Shown here piece after piece: positions 54,191 through 63,955 of a stretch of 64,000 nt of DNA. Within the stretch, counting starts at the first letter, position 1. Each line of letters opens with the position of its first letter. The notes under the pieces were generated by a model. That model ran no database searches, had not been told where the DNA came from, and saw only the letters and a program-made list of their open reading frames with translations. Source of the DNA: CG2-30-36-16 sp964372115 (GTDB lineage Bacteria > Bacteroidota > Ignavibacteria > Ignavibacteriales > Ignavibacteriaceae); assembly GCA_964372115.1 (NCBI GenBank), contig CAYJPN010000019.1:38903-102902 (forward strand). Direction: 5' to 3'. Made by a program: the position numbers and the translations under genes.

Positions 54191-54721
54191 TTAGTCTTCA
54201 GATGGGTAATCGACCAAACAGTGAACCGGGATAGCTTTTATTTTTTCTCTGCCGTTTAAAAAAGAAAGTTCAACAATAAAAGATGCCTGAACTACTTCTC
54301 CACCCAATTTATTAATAAGGTTAATTGCCGCTTTTGCAGTGCCGCCGGTTGCCAGCAAATCATCGTGCAATAAAACTTTTTCACCGGGTAATATTGCATC
54401 TTTATGTATCTGAATTGAATCTGTCCCATATTCTAATTCATAAGATTCGGTTAAAGTTTCCGCAGGCAGTTTACCGGGTTTACGGACAGGCACAAATCCT
54501 ACATTCAATTTTTGTGCAAGCATAGCGCCGAATATAAAACCTCTTGACTCAATTCCCACAACTTTATCTATTTTTAAATTTTTTGCGGCCGAATAAAGTA
54601 GTTCAAATGTTTCCTGCATTGCTGCCGGATTTTTTAAGATAGTCGTTATATCTCTGAACATAATACCGGCTTTGGGAAAATCTTTTACATTACGTATATA
54701 TTTTTTAATATCATCACTCAT
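54191..54721 (-). CDS. apt: Adenine phosphoribosyltransferase
   Basis: 176 residues. The PRPP-binding loop is VLLHDDLLATGGTAKAAINL, preceded by VVGIESRGFIFGAMLA and FVPVRKPGKLP, all canonical for Apt. It salvages adenine to AMP. Last gene of the operon running from 61001, 10 bp after the enoyl-CoA hydratase gene. Confidence 0.95.
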   Translation of the reverse strand: MSDDIKKYIRNVKDFPKAGIMFRDITTILKNPAAMQETFELLYSAAKNLKIDKVVGIESRGFIFGAMLAQKLNVGFVPVRKPGKLPAETLTESYELEYGTDSIQIHKDAILPGEKVLLHDDLLATGGTAKAAINLINKLGGEVVQASFIVELSFLNGREKIKAIPVHCLVDYPSED

Positions 54722-54731
54722 GTAAACCTCA

Positions 54732-55478
54732 TTATTTTTTTAGAAAGTTTTTTAATCCGTTTAAAAAATCATTCGATGATCGGCTTATTGTATTTAATCT
54801 TACGCAAAAGTTTACGGCGTTTTCTACACTCATTCCGGAAATTGAATTTATCATATTTTTTGTCATCCGCATACTTTGAGTAGAGTTTTTTTCGAGTCGC
54901 GCAGCCAATTCCAAACTTGTGGTTATTAAGTCATCGGTTATTAAATCAACAATTCCAAGTTGTTCTCCCCTTTCGGCATCAACAATATCCCCTGTAAGTA
55001 AAAGGTTTTTTGATTTTCCTTCGCCTATTTTTTTTATCAAAAATATTGAAACTATTGCAGGCACAAATCCAATTTTTACTTCAGAGTAACCAAATTTAGC
55101 ATTTAGTTTATCCGCTACAATAAAATCGCAGACAGTAGCTAAACCGCAGCCACCGGCAATTGCGGCGCCGTTTACAGCGGCAATAACCGGCAAAGGGAAA
55201 TTATAAATCATTAAAAACAATTCGGCAAGCGATTCCGAGTCTTTTTCATTTTCAATCGAAGAATATTTTTGTAAATCATTTAGATAAGAAAGATCGGCTC
55301 CCGCGCAAAAACTTTTACCGCTGCCAGTAATTATCAATGAAGATAAGCTTACATCGTTTTTTAACTCTGTCAACTTTGTTTTCAACTGTTCTACAAGTTT
55401 AGGATGAAGAGCATTTCTTTTTTCAGGCCGGTTTAATTTAATGATACCGGTATTATTTATCCGTTCAAATAAAATCAT
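54732..55478 (-). CDS. Enoyl-CoA hydratase/isomerase family protein
   Basis: 248 residues of the crotonase fold. Oxyanion-hole segments are SFCAGADLSYLNDL and AAVNGAAIAGGCGLATVCDF. KFGYSEVKIGFVPAIVS takes the place of the usual ExGxxP region with Glu-Val-Lys. Exact reaction (hydratase, isomerase or other CoA chemistry) is not decided by sequence. Its start overlaps polX by 4 bp. The operon setting gives no metabolic clue. Confidence 0.88.
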   Translation of the reverse strand: MILFERINNTGIIKLNRPEKRNALHPKLVEQLKTKLTELKNDVSLSSLIITGSGKSFCAGADLSYLNDLQKYSSIENEKDSESLAELFLMIYNFPLPVIAAVNGAAIAGGCGLATVCDFIVADKLNAKFGYSEVKIGFVPAIVSIFLIKKIGEGKSKNLLLTGDIVDAERGEQLGIVDLITDDLITTSLELAARLEKNSTQSMRMTKNMINSISGMSVENAVNFCVRLNTISRSSNDFLNGLKNFLKK

Positions 55479-57148
55479 TTTGTCAATCTGCTTTTTATTT
55501 TTCTTTGGAGAAAAGATTTAAATTTTTCTATGTTAAAACAGTTGATAACTTCTTCTGATTGCAGTCCTCCCTTTCGCCCGGTCAAGATTCCGTAACTTAA
55601 TAAATTTATATCTTCAATTGAATGGGCATCCTGGTTAATCGAGAATAAACAACCCTTTTCGCGGGCATAATTAATATACCGCCAATCAAGATCGAGCCGG
55701 TAAGGATTTGAGTTTATTTCAATAGCTACATTATTTGCCGCGCAGGCGTCAATTACTTTTTTAACATTAAATTTATATGGGTCTCGTGCAAGCAGTAACC
55801 GCCCGGATGGATGACCGAGTACATCGGTGTACTCATTTTCAACAGCTTTTATAATTCTACCCGTCATCTCTTCTTCACTCATACTGAACTGCGAATGAAC
55901 AGATGCAACCACAAAATCGAAGTTTGTCAAAAAATCATTTTTATAATCTAAATCACCGTTTTGAAGAATATCAGATTCGATCCCCTGCATTACCGGGAAA
56001 TTTAATTCACTGGAAATTAGTTTAATCTCTTCGGTCTGACTTAACACCCTCTCCTCGCTCAAACCATTTGCATAAAAAGCTGATTTGCTATGATCGCAAA
56101 CCGCAGCATAGGAATATCCAAACTCAATTGCGGCTGCAATCATACTACGAAGATTATCTTTCCCATCTGAATACGTAGTATGAAAATGGAGCATTCCGTT
56201 AAACAGCTCAATGGATAAATTTGAATTTTTACGATATTTTTCGTCAGTATCAAAATATTCCTTTTCCCTCATTTCGGGTATTACAAATTGGTTTCCAGCC
56301 GAATTAAAAATTGCTTCCTCTGTTAAGCCGCAAAAACTTTTTCCATCTAAGTGAAGTTTGCTTATAAAATAATTAGAACCTGTAGTTAATAATATTTCTT
56401 TTGCAAATTCATCCTCGGTTTTTACAATGTGGAGCGTTACCGGAACTGTGTATTCTTCCTTTAAAAGAATTTTGTTTAGTTCTGTTTCAAAGTTAAACGA
56501 TTTTTTTAAGTCGATAAAAAACTGGTTTTCATCACTTATTAAAGCAACAAGGTGTATTTCGGAAACAACCTCCATTCCGCGTCGCAGTTCACCCGTTGAA
56601 TTTATTTTTCTAATAGCAGATATTTTTTTTAGTTTTTTTATCACTTCCTCAGCAAACTGATAAGCAATATTCAACCGGATAAATTTGCTGTATACCTTTT
56701 GTTTTTCAATTTCATCCATTATCTTTTTTTGAGTTGCTTCTCCAAATCCTTTTGCCAGCATCAGGCGGTTTTCTTTGCATGCCTGTTCTAACTCACCAAT
56801 ATTTGAAATCCCGATTGTTTCGTATAATTGTCTAATTTTTTTTGCGCCAAGTCCTCGTATCTTCAACAAATCCGCAATCCCTTGCGGGACTTCTTTTTTT
56901 AGTTCATTATAAACTTCCGACTCTCCCTTTTCATAATACTCGTATAAAACTGCTTGCAATCCTTTACCGATACCTTTAATATTGCCCAATTTTTTTTCGG
57001 TAACCATGGTTTGAAGATCTTCATCCAAACGTTTAATTGCTAATGCTCCATTGCGAAATGCCCCAACTTTAAACGGATTTTCTCCTTTGAACTCCATCAT
57101 ATCTGCAATGGACTCTAAAAGTTTTATAGTATTTTTTTTATCGGGCAT
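55475..57148 (-). CDS. polX: DNA polymerase X with PHP exonuclease domain
   Basis: About 557 residues from the ATG at 57148; a longer frame would run back into the PAP2 gene. The N-terminal polymerase beta-like half has helix-hairpin-helix segments (IKGIGKGLQAVLYEYYEKGE; KIRGLGAKKIRQLYETIG). The catalytic-Asp strand is weak (GMEVVSEIHLVALIS instead of a clear DxD), so polymerase activity may be reduced. The PHP half is intact: HFHTTYSDGKDN, AAVCDHSKSAFYANG, GIESDILQNGDLDY and VLGHPSGRLL. It acts in gap-filling and base-excision repair. Overlaps neighbours on both sides. Confidence 0.88.
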   Translation of the reverse strand: MPDKKNTIKLLESIADMMEFKGENPFKVGAFRNGALAIKRLDEDLQTMVTEKKLGNIKGIGKGLQAVLYEYYEKGESEVYNELKKEVPQGIADLLKIRGLGAKKIRQLYETIGISNIGELEQACKENRLMLAKGFGEATQKKIMDEIEKQKVYSKFIRLNIAYQFAEEVIKKLKKISAIRKINSTGELRRGMEVVSEIHLVALISDENQFFIDLKKSFNFETELNKILLKEEYTVPVTLHIVKTEDEFAKEILLTTGSNYFISKLHLDGKSFCGLTEEAIFNSAGNQFVIPEMREKEYFDTDEKYRKNSNLSIELFNGMLHFHTTYSDGKDNLRSMIAAAIEFGYSYAAVCDHSKSAFYANGLSEERVLSQTEEIKLISSELNFPVMQGIESDILQNGDLDYKNDFLTNFDFVVASVHSQFSMSEEEMTGRIIKAVENEYTDVLGHPSGRLLLARDPYKFNVKKVIDACAANNVAIEINSNPYRLDLDWRYINYAREKGCLFSINQDAHSIEDINLLSYGILTGRKGGLQSEEVINCFNIEKFKSFLQRKIKSRLTK

Positions 57149-57752
57149 TATTAAATAATTCCAGTATGATATAAATCTGAACATATGACGACGTAAAACC
57201 AAGCGCCGCACCTGCCAGCACTTGTAAAAGTGTATGGCATTTTAATTCAATACGCGACCAGCCAACCAACAATAAAATAATTACAAGCACAAATGCAAAG
57301 TTTATATTTACGAACGATACAGCGGCTATAGGACCGGCTGCACCCATCGAGTGCGCGCTAATTTTCCAATGCCTATTAATAATCACTGTAAACAATGTGT
57401 TTGTAATATAACAAAACCAAAAGGCTATTGAAATAAGATTAGCGTTAAAAAAAATGAGCGCTGCAAAGCCCGCAACATAAAACAAAACGGCAATAAGAAA
57501 TGGAAGAGTTCGTTCTTCTTTTTTTGTGGCATCTTCATCAATTATTTTTCCGTGTTTGCGTAAGTAAACAAATAAAACTATTGGAAGGATGAATCCGAAA
57601 AAGAGGGCAGTTAAAAAAACCTTTAATGAAGCCGGAATTGATTTCTCTATAGCAAAGGCGAAAAAATAAAAAACGATTATTGTAAATGAAGGTGGAACAA
57701 ACAACGTTGATATTATACGCGCAAACATGTGTTTAAAATTTTTATCCTCCAT
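57138..57752 (-). CDS. PAP2-type membrane phosphatase-like protein
   Basis: 204 residues, with five to six membrane helices. The C-terminal half holds remnants of the phosphatidic-acid phosphatase signature: SAHSMGAAGP (SxxxH-like) and GWSRIELKCHTLLQVLAGAALG (SRxxxxxH-x-x-x-V-x-x-G). The catalytic pattern is shifted but recognisable. It may dephosphorylate a lipid pyrophosphate. It lies between dus (8 bp) and polX (overlap). Confidence 0.75.
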   Translation of the reverse strand: MEDKNFKHMFARIISTLFVPPSFTIIVFYFFAFAIEKSIPASLKVFLTALFFGFILPIVLFVYLRKHGKIIDEDATKKEERTLPFLIAVLFYVAGFAALIFFNANLISIAFWFCYITNTLFTVIINRHWKISAHSMGAAGPIAAVSFVNINFAFVLVIILLLVGWSRIELKCHTLLQVLAGAALGFTSSYVQIYIILELFNNAR

Positions 57753-57760
57753 AAAATAAT

Positions 57761-58759
57761 TTATTCGATAATTAGTTTATGATTTTTAAGTTCCTCAAGA
57801 TAACTTAGCAAATAATCTTCTATAGGCGCGTATTCCACAAAAGTCATCATAGCCTGCCTTGTTTTGGAAGCATTGTACATTCCCTTTAAATACCCCGAAT
57901 AAAATTTACGGTGTTCCAAAACCGATCTTTTTTCACCTTTTACTTTTATTGCCAGAAACAGATGACGAAGACATGTTTTAATCCGCTTTTCTTCATCAAC
58001 ACGACCGGAAATAAAACCCTTACTCATTAATTCTTTTGCCTCATCAAAAATCCATGGGTTGCCTATTGCACCGCGAGCTATCATCACTGCGTCAGCGCCG
58101 GTTTCATCAAAGGCTCTTTTCACATCATGTGCCGTCATGACCCCACCATTTAAAGCTATCGGAATTTTTACAACATCTTTTATTTTTGGTATCCAGCTCC
58201 AATCCGCTTCACCCGAATGCCCCGCTTTTCGCGTGCGGCAATGAATAGTAATTGCTTTCGCTCCGGCATCTTCAATTCTCTTAGCTACATCAAGAATCAT
58301 TATACTCTCATCATCCCAGCCTATTCTTGTTTTTACAGTAACAGGGAGTGATACCGCCTTTACTACTTCTTCGACCATTTTTTGCATGTACGGCGGATCT
58401 TTTAACAAGGCAGAACCGGCTCCACATCCGACTACGTTTTTTACCCAACAGCCGGCGTTTATATCAATTAAATCGGGCTTCTCTACTTCGGCAATTTTTG
58501 CGCCGCCAACCATTGATTGAATATTAGCACCGTATATTTGAATTCCGACGGGTTTTTCTTCTTCAACTATTCGCAGTTTTTTATGCGTTTTTTCTGATGA
58601 CCGAATTAATCCTTCTGTATTTACAAATTCTGTGTAAACAACATCAGCGCCAAGTTCTTTGCAGACCAAACGGAACGAAACATCCGTTATATCTTCCATG
58701 GGCGCCAGAAGTATAGCTTTTTCTATTTCAACTTTTCCAACTTTAAACATCACACTCAA
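57761..58759 (-). CDS. dusB: tRNA-dihydrouridine synthase (Dus family)
   Basis: 332 residues. FMN-barrel motifs are ILLAPMEDITDVSFR, VGIQIYGANIQSMV, VKTRIGWDDES, ITIHCRTRKAGHSG and GADAVMIARGAIGNPWIF. The catalytic Cys segment is NAGCWVKNVVGCGAGSALL; most family members have GCPVKKV here, so Trp for Pro is unusual next to the active-site Cys. It reduces uridine in tRNA. The stop overlaps nothing; the start overlaps the MFS gene by 4 bp. Confidence 0.9.
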   Translation of the reverse strand: MSVMFKVGKVEIEKAILLAPMEDITDVSFRLVCKELGADVVYTEFVNTEGLIRSSEKTHKKLRIVEEEKPVGIQIYGANIQSMVGGAKIAEVEKPDLIDINAGCWVKNVVGCGAGSALLKDPPYMQKMVEEVVKAVSLPVTVKTRIGWDDESIMILDVAKRIEDAGAKAITIHCRTRKAGHSGEADWSWIPKIKDVVKIPIALNGGVMTAHDVKRAFDETGADAVMIARGAIGNPWIFDEAKELMSKGFISGRVDEEKRIKTCLRHLFLAIKVKGEKRSVLEHRKFYSGYLKGMYNASKTRQAMMTFVEYAPIEDYLLSYLEELKNHKLIIE

Positions 58760-59979
58760 TCAAATTTTATAGCGTCATTAATTTCTGTCTTAACTTTTTC
58801 ATCTTCTTTACGCAGAATCTTTGGCAGATAAAAAATAGCAAGTAAAAATATAACCGTGGTTGCAACTGCACCGGTTATAAATGGAAACGGATATCCAAAA
58901 TATTCAAAAGCAAAACCGCCCCACAGCGGACCAAGTACGCGGGCAAAAGCAGACATCGATTGATTAATGCCAAGCGTTACCCCCTGTTCCGATTCAGAGG
59001 AAAATTTAGAAATCATACTTAGTAACGTTGGCTGAAGCATACCGGTACCAAAGGATAAAACAATAATAATTATTGCCAATCCAAGAAAACTCCCGCCAAA
59101 CGGCAATAAACCGAGTCCAATAATCATTAGAAACGAACCTAAAACAATAAGTTTTTTATCTTCAATATACTTTGATATTGCGTGAATAAGCCCCCCCTGA
59201 ACCAATGCGCCGGCTAAACCCATAATACCGTACATGTAACCGTTCTGCATGTCGGTAAATCCATAAACTTTGTAACCGAGAAGCGCAAATGTACCGTATA
59301 TATTTGCAACCGAAAAAGTTAAAATAAAAAATAATATAACAAGTAAGCCAAGAGTAGGCTGGCTAAAAACTTTTACAAAACTTTTTACATCAATAAGTTT
59401 TCTTTTTATTACTTCTTTATTTTTTTGTTTTAATGATTCGGGCAGCATGATGAGTGTTAAAGTAAACGCAAGCAGCGAAAACCCGCCGCTGGCAAAACCG
59501 GTAACCATATAACCGTATTTGGATAACATTCCGCCTATCATTGGTCCGAAAACAAAACCGAGACCAAAAGCCGCGCCTATTAATCCCATTCCCTTAGCTC
59601 GGTTTTCTTTTGTTGTTACATCGGCAATATAAGCTTGCGCAACACCAATGGAACTGCCGCCGATTCCTCCGACTACTCTCGAAATAAGAAGAACAACAAA
59701 TGAAGATGTAAAAGCAAAAATTAAATACCCGGCTGCGTTAAGCAATAGGCTGACGACTATTATCGGTTTACGTCCGTACTTATCCGATAACTCGCCAAAA
59801 AACGGGTTAAAGAAAAACTGAACGAGCGAATAAACTGCAATTGCAATACCTATACCCGTCTCATCAATATGCAGTACTTTTGTAGCAAATGTAGGAAGTA
59901 TCGGTATTAATATTCCGAAACCAAGTAAATCGATAAATACCGTTAAAAATATTAAAGTTAAAGCCGATTTATTTTTCAC
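58756..59979 (-). CDS. MFS transporter, TetA-like
   Basis: 407 residues with about 12 membrane helices. The loop 2-3 signature GELSDKYGRKPIIVVSLLLN is the classical MFS motif A, and FVFGPMIGGMLSKYG is the motif-C-like segment of drug exporters in helix 5. Similar proteins export tetracycline or other small molecules, but the substrate is open. It overlaps both neighbours by 4 bp within the operon. Confidence 0.9.
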   Translation of the reverse strand: MKNKSALTLIFLTVFIDLLGFGILIPILPTFATKVLHIDETGIGIAIAVYSLVQFFFNPFFGELSDKYGRKPIIVVSLLLNAAGYLIFAFTSSFVVLLISRVVGGIGGSSIGVAQAYIADVTTKENRAKGMGLIGAAFGLGFVFGPMIGGMLSKYGYMVTGFASGGFSLLAFTLTLIMLPESLKQKNKEVIKRKLIDVKSFVKVFSQPTLGLLVILFFILTFSVANIYGTFALLGYKVYGFTDMQNGYMYGIMGLAGALVQGGLIHAISKYIEDKKLIVLGSFLMIIGLGLLPFGGSFLGLAIIIIVLSFGTGMLQPTLLSMISKFSSESEQGVTLGINQSMSAFARVLGPLWGGFAFEYFGYPFPFITGAVATTVIFLLAIFYLPKILRKEDEKVKTEINDAIKFD

Positions 59980-61001
59980 AAATCCTTATCCATTTCTTTA
60001 CAAACCGCATCGGCAAATTCAGCTGTTCCTACATACTTATTTTTATTTATATCTTTTGTAACAAAATCTCCTTTTTCGATAACTGCAGCAAGCGCTTTTT
60101 CAATTCTTTTTCCGGCTTCCGCCTCATCCAGATAGTCAAGCATCATTACTGCTGCAAGAAGCTGCGCCGAAGGGTTTGCAATATTCATACCGGCAATATC
60201 TGGCGCCGAACCGTGTACCGCCTCGAAGATAGCAACTCCGTCTCCAATGTTAGCGCCGGGCGCCATACCGAGTCCGCCCACAAGTCCGGAAGCAAGATCG
60301 GATAGAATATCACCAAAAAGATTTGAAGTAACCACACAATCAAACTGATATGGATTCATAACCATCTGCATAGCCATATTATCCACTATCCGATTGTCAA
60401 ATTGAATATCAGGATAATTTTTTGCTACTTCTTCGCCTACGTCTAAAAATAATCCGCTCGTAAATTTCAAAATATTTGCTTTATGAACGAGAGTAATTTT
60501 TTTTCGCTTATGTTTGCGCGCATACTCAAAAGCAAACTTTACAATTCTTTCGGAGCCGCGACGTGTAGTAATACCAATTGTTTCAGCGGCAGACCTGCTG
60601 CTATCGATATAGTGTTCTATGCCCGAATAAAACTCCTCCAAATTTTCTCTGAAGATGATCATGTCAATATGATCGAAATAAAGTGTGGGAATTCCTTTAA
60701 AGGTTTTTGTGGGTCGCTGATTTACATAAAGCTCAAACTCTTTTCTGAGCGCAACGTTTACACTTCTAAAACTGCGCCCAATGGGGGTGGTAAGAGGACC
60801 TTTTAGAGCAACCTTGTTGGTATCAAGCGAATCTAAAACATTTTGCGGCAGCGGGTCGCGATATTTTTCAAAAGCGGTTAAACCTGCTTCAACTACATCC
60901 CATTCAATTTCAACACCGCAATGTTCTAATATTTTTGTTACAGCTTTTGTTATTTCCGGGCCAATACCATCACCCGGAATAAGCGTTAGCCTATGCTTCA
61001 C
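59976..61001 (-). CDS. Isocitrate/isopropylmalate dehydrogenase family protein
   Basis: 341 residues. LIPGDGIGPEITKAVTKILE at the start, the substrate segment TTPIGRSFRSVNVALRKEF, and VFEAVHGSAPDIAGMNIANP at the C-terminal active site. Ser rather than a leucine-type side chain in the substrate loop and the length favour NAD-dependent isocitrate dehydrogenase over LeuB. No leu genes are nearby. First gene of the seven-gene minus-strand operon. The upstream gap 61002-61313 holds no gene. Confidence 0.87.
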   Translation of the reverse strand: MKHRLTLIPGDGIGPEITKAVTKILEHCGVEIEWDVVEAGLTAFEKYRDPLPQNVLDSLDTNKVALKGPLTTPIGRSFRSVNVALRKEFELYVNQRPTKTFKGIPTLYFDHIDMIIFRENLEEFYSGIEHYIDSSRSAAETIGITTRRGSERIVKFAFEYARKHKRKKITLVHKANILKFTSGLFLDVGEEVAKNYPDIQFDNRIVDNMAMQMVMNPYQFDCVVTSNLFGDILSDLASGLVGGLGMAPGANIGDGVAIFEAVHGSAPDIAGMNIANPSAQLLAAVMMLDYLDEAEAGKRIEKALAAVIEKGDFVTKDINKNKYVGTAEFADAVCKEMDKDL

Positions 61002-61313
61002 TTAAAATCTCCTAAAAACTTAATGGATAAAAAAGGATTATTAAATATAAGGAAATGTGGGAAGAATAGAATTGTAAAAATATATTAGAATTTCATAAAA
61101 TCGGGGCAAAAAAAGATGGCTAAATCTTACTTTTATTAAATAATGCTCTTTAAAATTTTCGATTATTTTAAGAATTTAATTTGGGTGACTTTTCCTAAAA
61201 ACAATATTTGTCCGCACTGATTTTTTAGCTTTACAAGGAATAACACCGCTTTTGAATTTTATTTAACCAAATAAGCATATAACTTTGCAAACAAAATTTG
61301 TAATGGAAAATTA

Positions 61314-61823
61314 ATGCACAAATACTTTTTATTATTGTTATCAATCATCCTTTTAGCTGGCTGCTCAAAAAATGAATCTACCGAACCCGCTGCAACGGGA
61401 ATTAGGGTTTATGGTTATGTACGCGGAGAAATAAACGGAACAAACTGGTATGCTGATGAGATATCCGTCAGTAAAAAAAACAATACGACATATATTAAAG
61501 CAGTAAAAACTCTTACCGACAATTCCGTATATAATTCTACTGAAATAAATTTTAGACTGATTAATGTAAGCCAACCAATTGGCTATGCCCTCGGAGAAGA
61601 CGAGCCCGGTTATGTTTATGCAGTAAAAGCCGATTACACATTAAAAGGAAAAAACGGCAGTGATAAAGTATTTAAAGCATATTTCTTAGACTACAGCATG
61701 ATGACAATTTCGCGAGTCAACGATCAGGGACTTAAAGCCGACTTTAACTTCAAAGCATATAACAATACTTTTACCGACAGCGTGGATGTTATCAGCGGTA
61801 AAATAGATTTGGAATTTAAATAA
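61314..61823 (+). CDS. Lipoprotein of unknown function
   Basis: 169 residues. MHKYFLLLLSIILLAGC is a lipoprotein signal with lipobox LAGC (Cys 17), so the protein is membrane-anchored. The mature part is beta-rich (GYVRGEINGTNWYADEISVS; VYAVKADYTLKGKNG), resembling small DUF-type exported proteins of Bacteroidota relatives. No catalytic motif is visible. It is not part of an operon. Confidence 0.7.
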   Translation: MHKYFLLLLSIILLAGCSKNESTEPAATGIRVYGYVRGEINGTNWYADEISVSKKNNTTYIKAVKTLTDNSVYNSTEINFRLINVSQPIGYALGEDEPGYVYAVKADYTLKGKNGSDKVFKAYFLDYSMMTISRVNDQGLKADFNFKAYNNTFTDSVDVISGKIDLEFK

Positions 61824-61903
61824 CTATTAGAAGAAGTATTTTACTTTTTGCTAATAAACTTAGTTGACTCAAATCTACTGACCCTAATTTATTGTCTACA
61901 ATA

Positions 61904-63955
61904 CTACTTGAGAAGAACCATTTTTTTTACCTGAATAAAATTTCCGGCGGTGATTCGATAAAAGTAAAGTCCGCTTGCAATATTTTTTGCGCTAAATGAA
62001 ACGGAATGATTCCCGGCTTCTTGAAAATCATCTGTCAAGATTTTTATTTTATTCCCGAGCAAATCAAAAATTTCTATCGTTACTTTTTGATATTCGGGTA
62101 GAAAGTAATCGATTTTAGTACTCGGGTTAAAAGGATTAGGATAATTCTGTAAAAGATTATAGGAACCAATTTCAGTCGAATTATAATTAGGAATTGAAGT
62201 AATCAACTGGGTGCTTTTTATTACACTATAATTACTCGTCGCCGCATAAAAATGTCCATCACTATTCAAAATAAATTTTTCAATATTCCACGGTTCATTT
62301 TCTTCAGATAGTTTTTGCCATTTTTGCCCATCATTAATAGATTTAAAAAATCCATCTTCGGTGAGACAGTAAAGAATGTTGTCGCCAACTACTTTAATAC
62401 AATTGATTGGTTTAGCAAAATTCGTATTTAATGGGAAAAAAGTTTTTGCTGAGTCGACAGATTTATACAATCCTGCAGATGTCCCGAAATAAATTTCGCC
62501 TCTTGAGTTAGCATCAAAACTAATTAACCACATTGGATAAGGAAATAAAAAATGATCAACCCAGTCGACTCCGTCATTATAAGAAATTGTAACCCCGTTT
62601 GTGTGAGCGAGATAAGTTATCCCGTTCTTACTAACACAATCAAATCCTCCAACCCATTGGTTTAATAGTTGCCATGACTGCCCGTCATCGGTACTACGAA
62701 AACTTTTTCCTTGATCACTCATTGTTATAAGTGTCCCCCTATCAGTAATGGCTAAACCACTGCAATCATAGTTGGGATAGTCAGGGTTTGTATAATTCCA
62801 ATTAATACCGTTATCTAATGAATATTTAATTTTATACGAATCAGTGACTATAAAAATCTTGTTCGAATCGCTTAAACAAATATGATTCCCTGATATTGGT
62901 GAGTCAGGGGAACCTAAAATATCCCATGATTCTCCGGAATTTATAGAGCGGTATATCGCCCGGTATGTTTTAGCAAATAAGTAACCTTTTTTATTACTGA
63001 CTAATTCCAATACTTTTGCTGTATTAAATCCCTTTTGAATCCAATTATCACCTCCATTAGTTGATAAAAACAAACCACCAAAACCCAAATTAATTAGAAG
63101 CGTATCATCAGAAACACGCACTATGTCTGTTACGTAATCGTTTGAGTTATTAGGATTGTCATGAATTATTCGCCAGCTTATTCCACCATCATTCGACAAT
63201 TTTAGTTTTTCATGTCCTTCCCCAAGGTAGACTGTGCTATCATTTAAAGCAAAAATTGATTTGGGAAAAAATAAAGAATCATTCACAAGTGACCAGGAAA
63301 TCCCTTCATCAACTGAGCTGAATAATTTATTTTCATCTATCGATGCAAACAATTTTCCGGAAGGAGCTTTGGCAAGTTTAGTCCAGTATTGAAAAGCTGG
63401 TAAACCAGAGTTACTACTGAACCAGTTTATTCCGCCATCATTTGATCTAAAAACACCATCATGAAATGTTACGACTACTAACATTCCATTATTTAAAATT
63501 TCTAATCCCATTACCTGATTATGAGGAAGATTACCGTTGATATTATTCCATGTTTTACCATAATCATTAGAAACATACAAATGAAAAGCATCCACTAAAT
63601 ATACTTTCTTATTTAATGAGTCATATCTAATTATAGAGAGTGAATTATAGAAAAAGGGAGGCTCTTTTTCCCAATTGTTTCCAAAATCAGTCGATCGAAA
63701 AATACCCCTTGATGTACCAACTAAAATAGTGTCGGTACCTAAAAGAAAAATCGAACTTATAAGTCCAGAATCTAAAGGAATTGGTGACCCGGAGAGCCAG
63801 CTTGATCCCACATCGGATGAAAAAACAACTTTTTTTGAGGAAATTCCAACGATAAGATGATTGTACATTTTAATTTGTCCGACACCTCCACCTATAGGCC
63901 CATTTGTTTGTTCCCAAAAGGTTTGTGGAAATGCACTATTGATAAATGAGTTCAC
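61904..63955 (-). CDS. Type IX-sorted BNR/Ycf48-like surface protein, no visible signal peptide
   Basis: 683 residues if it starts at GTG 63955. The body is a set of degenerate BNR/sialidase-like propeller blades with SxDxGxxW motifs (FSSDVGSSWLSGS; RSTDFGNNWEKEP; YSLDNGINWNYT). LLQNYPNPFNPSTKIDYFLP and the closing KKMVLLK form the type IX sorting domain. The expected signal peptide is missing: the frame closes at a TGA about 7 codons upstream, and the sequence NSAFPQTFWEQ looks like the end of a cleaved leader. Either the start lies in a shifted frame (frameshift or sequencing error), or the gene is damaged. Confidence 0.75.
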   Translation of the reverse strand: MNSFINSAFPQTFWEQTNGPIGGGVGQIKMYNHLIVGISSKKVVFSSDVGSSWLSGSPIPLDSGLISSIFLLGTDTILVGTSRGIFRSTDFGNNWEKEPPFFYNSLSIIRYDSLNKKVYLVDAFHLYVSNDYGKTWNNINGNLPHNQVMGLEILNNGMLVVVTFHDGVFRSNDGGINWFSSNSGLPAFQYWTKLAKAPSGKLFASIDENKLFSSVDEGISWSLVNDSLFFPKSIFALNDSTVYLGEGHEKLKLSNDGGISWRIIHDNPNNSNDYVTDIVRVSDDTLLINLGFGGLFLSTNGGDNWIQKGFNTAKVLELVSNKKGYLFAKTYRAIYRSINSGESWDILGSPDSPISGNHICLSDSNKIFIVTDSYKIKYSLDNGINWNYTNPDYPNYDCSGLAITDRGTLITMSDQGKSFRSTDDGQSWQLLNQWVGGFDCVSKNGITYLAHTNGVTISYNDGVDWVDHFLFPYPMWLISFDANSRGEIYFGTSAGLYKSVDSAKTFFPLNTNFAKPINCIKVVGDNILYCLTEDGFFKSINDGQKWQKLSEENEPWNIEKFILNSDGHFYAATSNYSVIKSTQLITSIPNYNSTEIGSYNLLQNYPNPFNPSTKIDYFLPEYQKVTIEIFDLLGNKIKILTDDFQEAGNHSVSFSAKNIASGLYFYRITAGNFIQVKKMVLLK

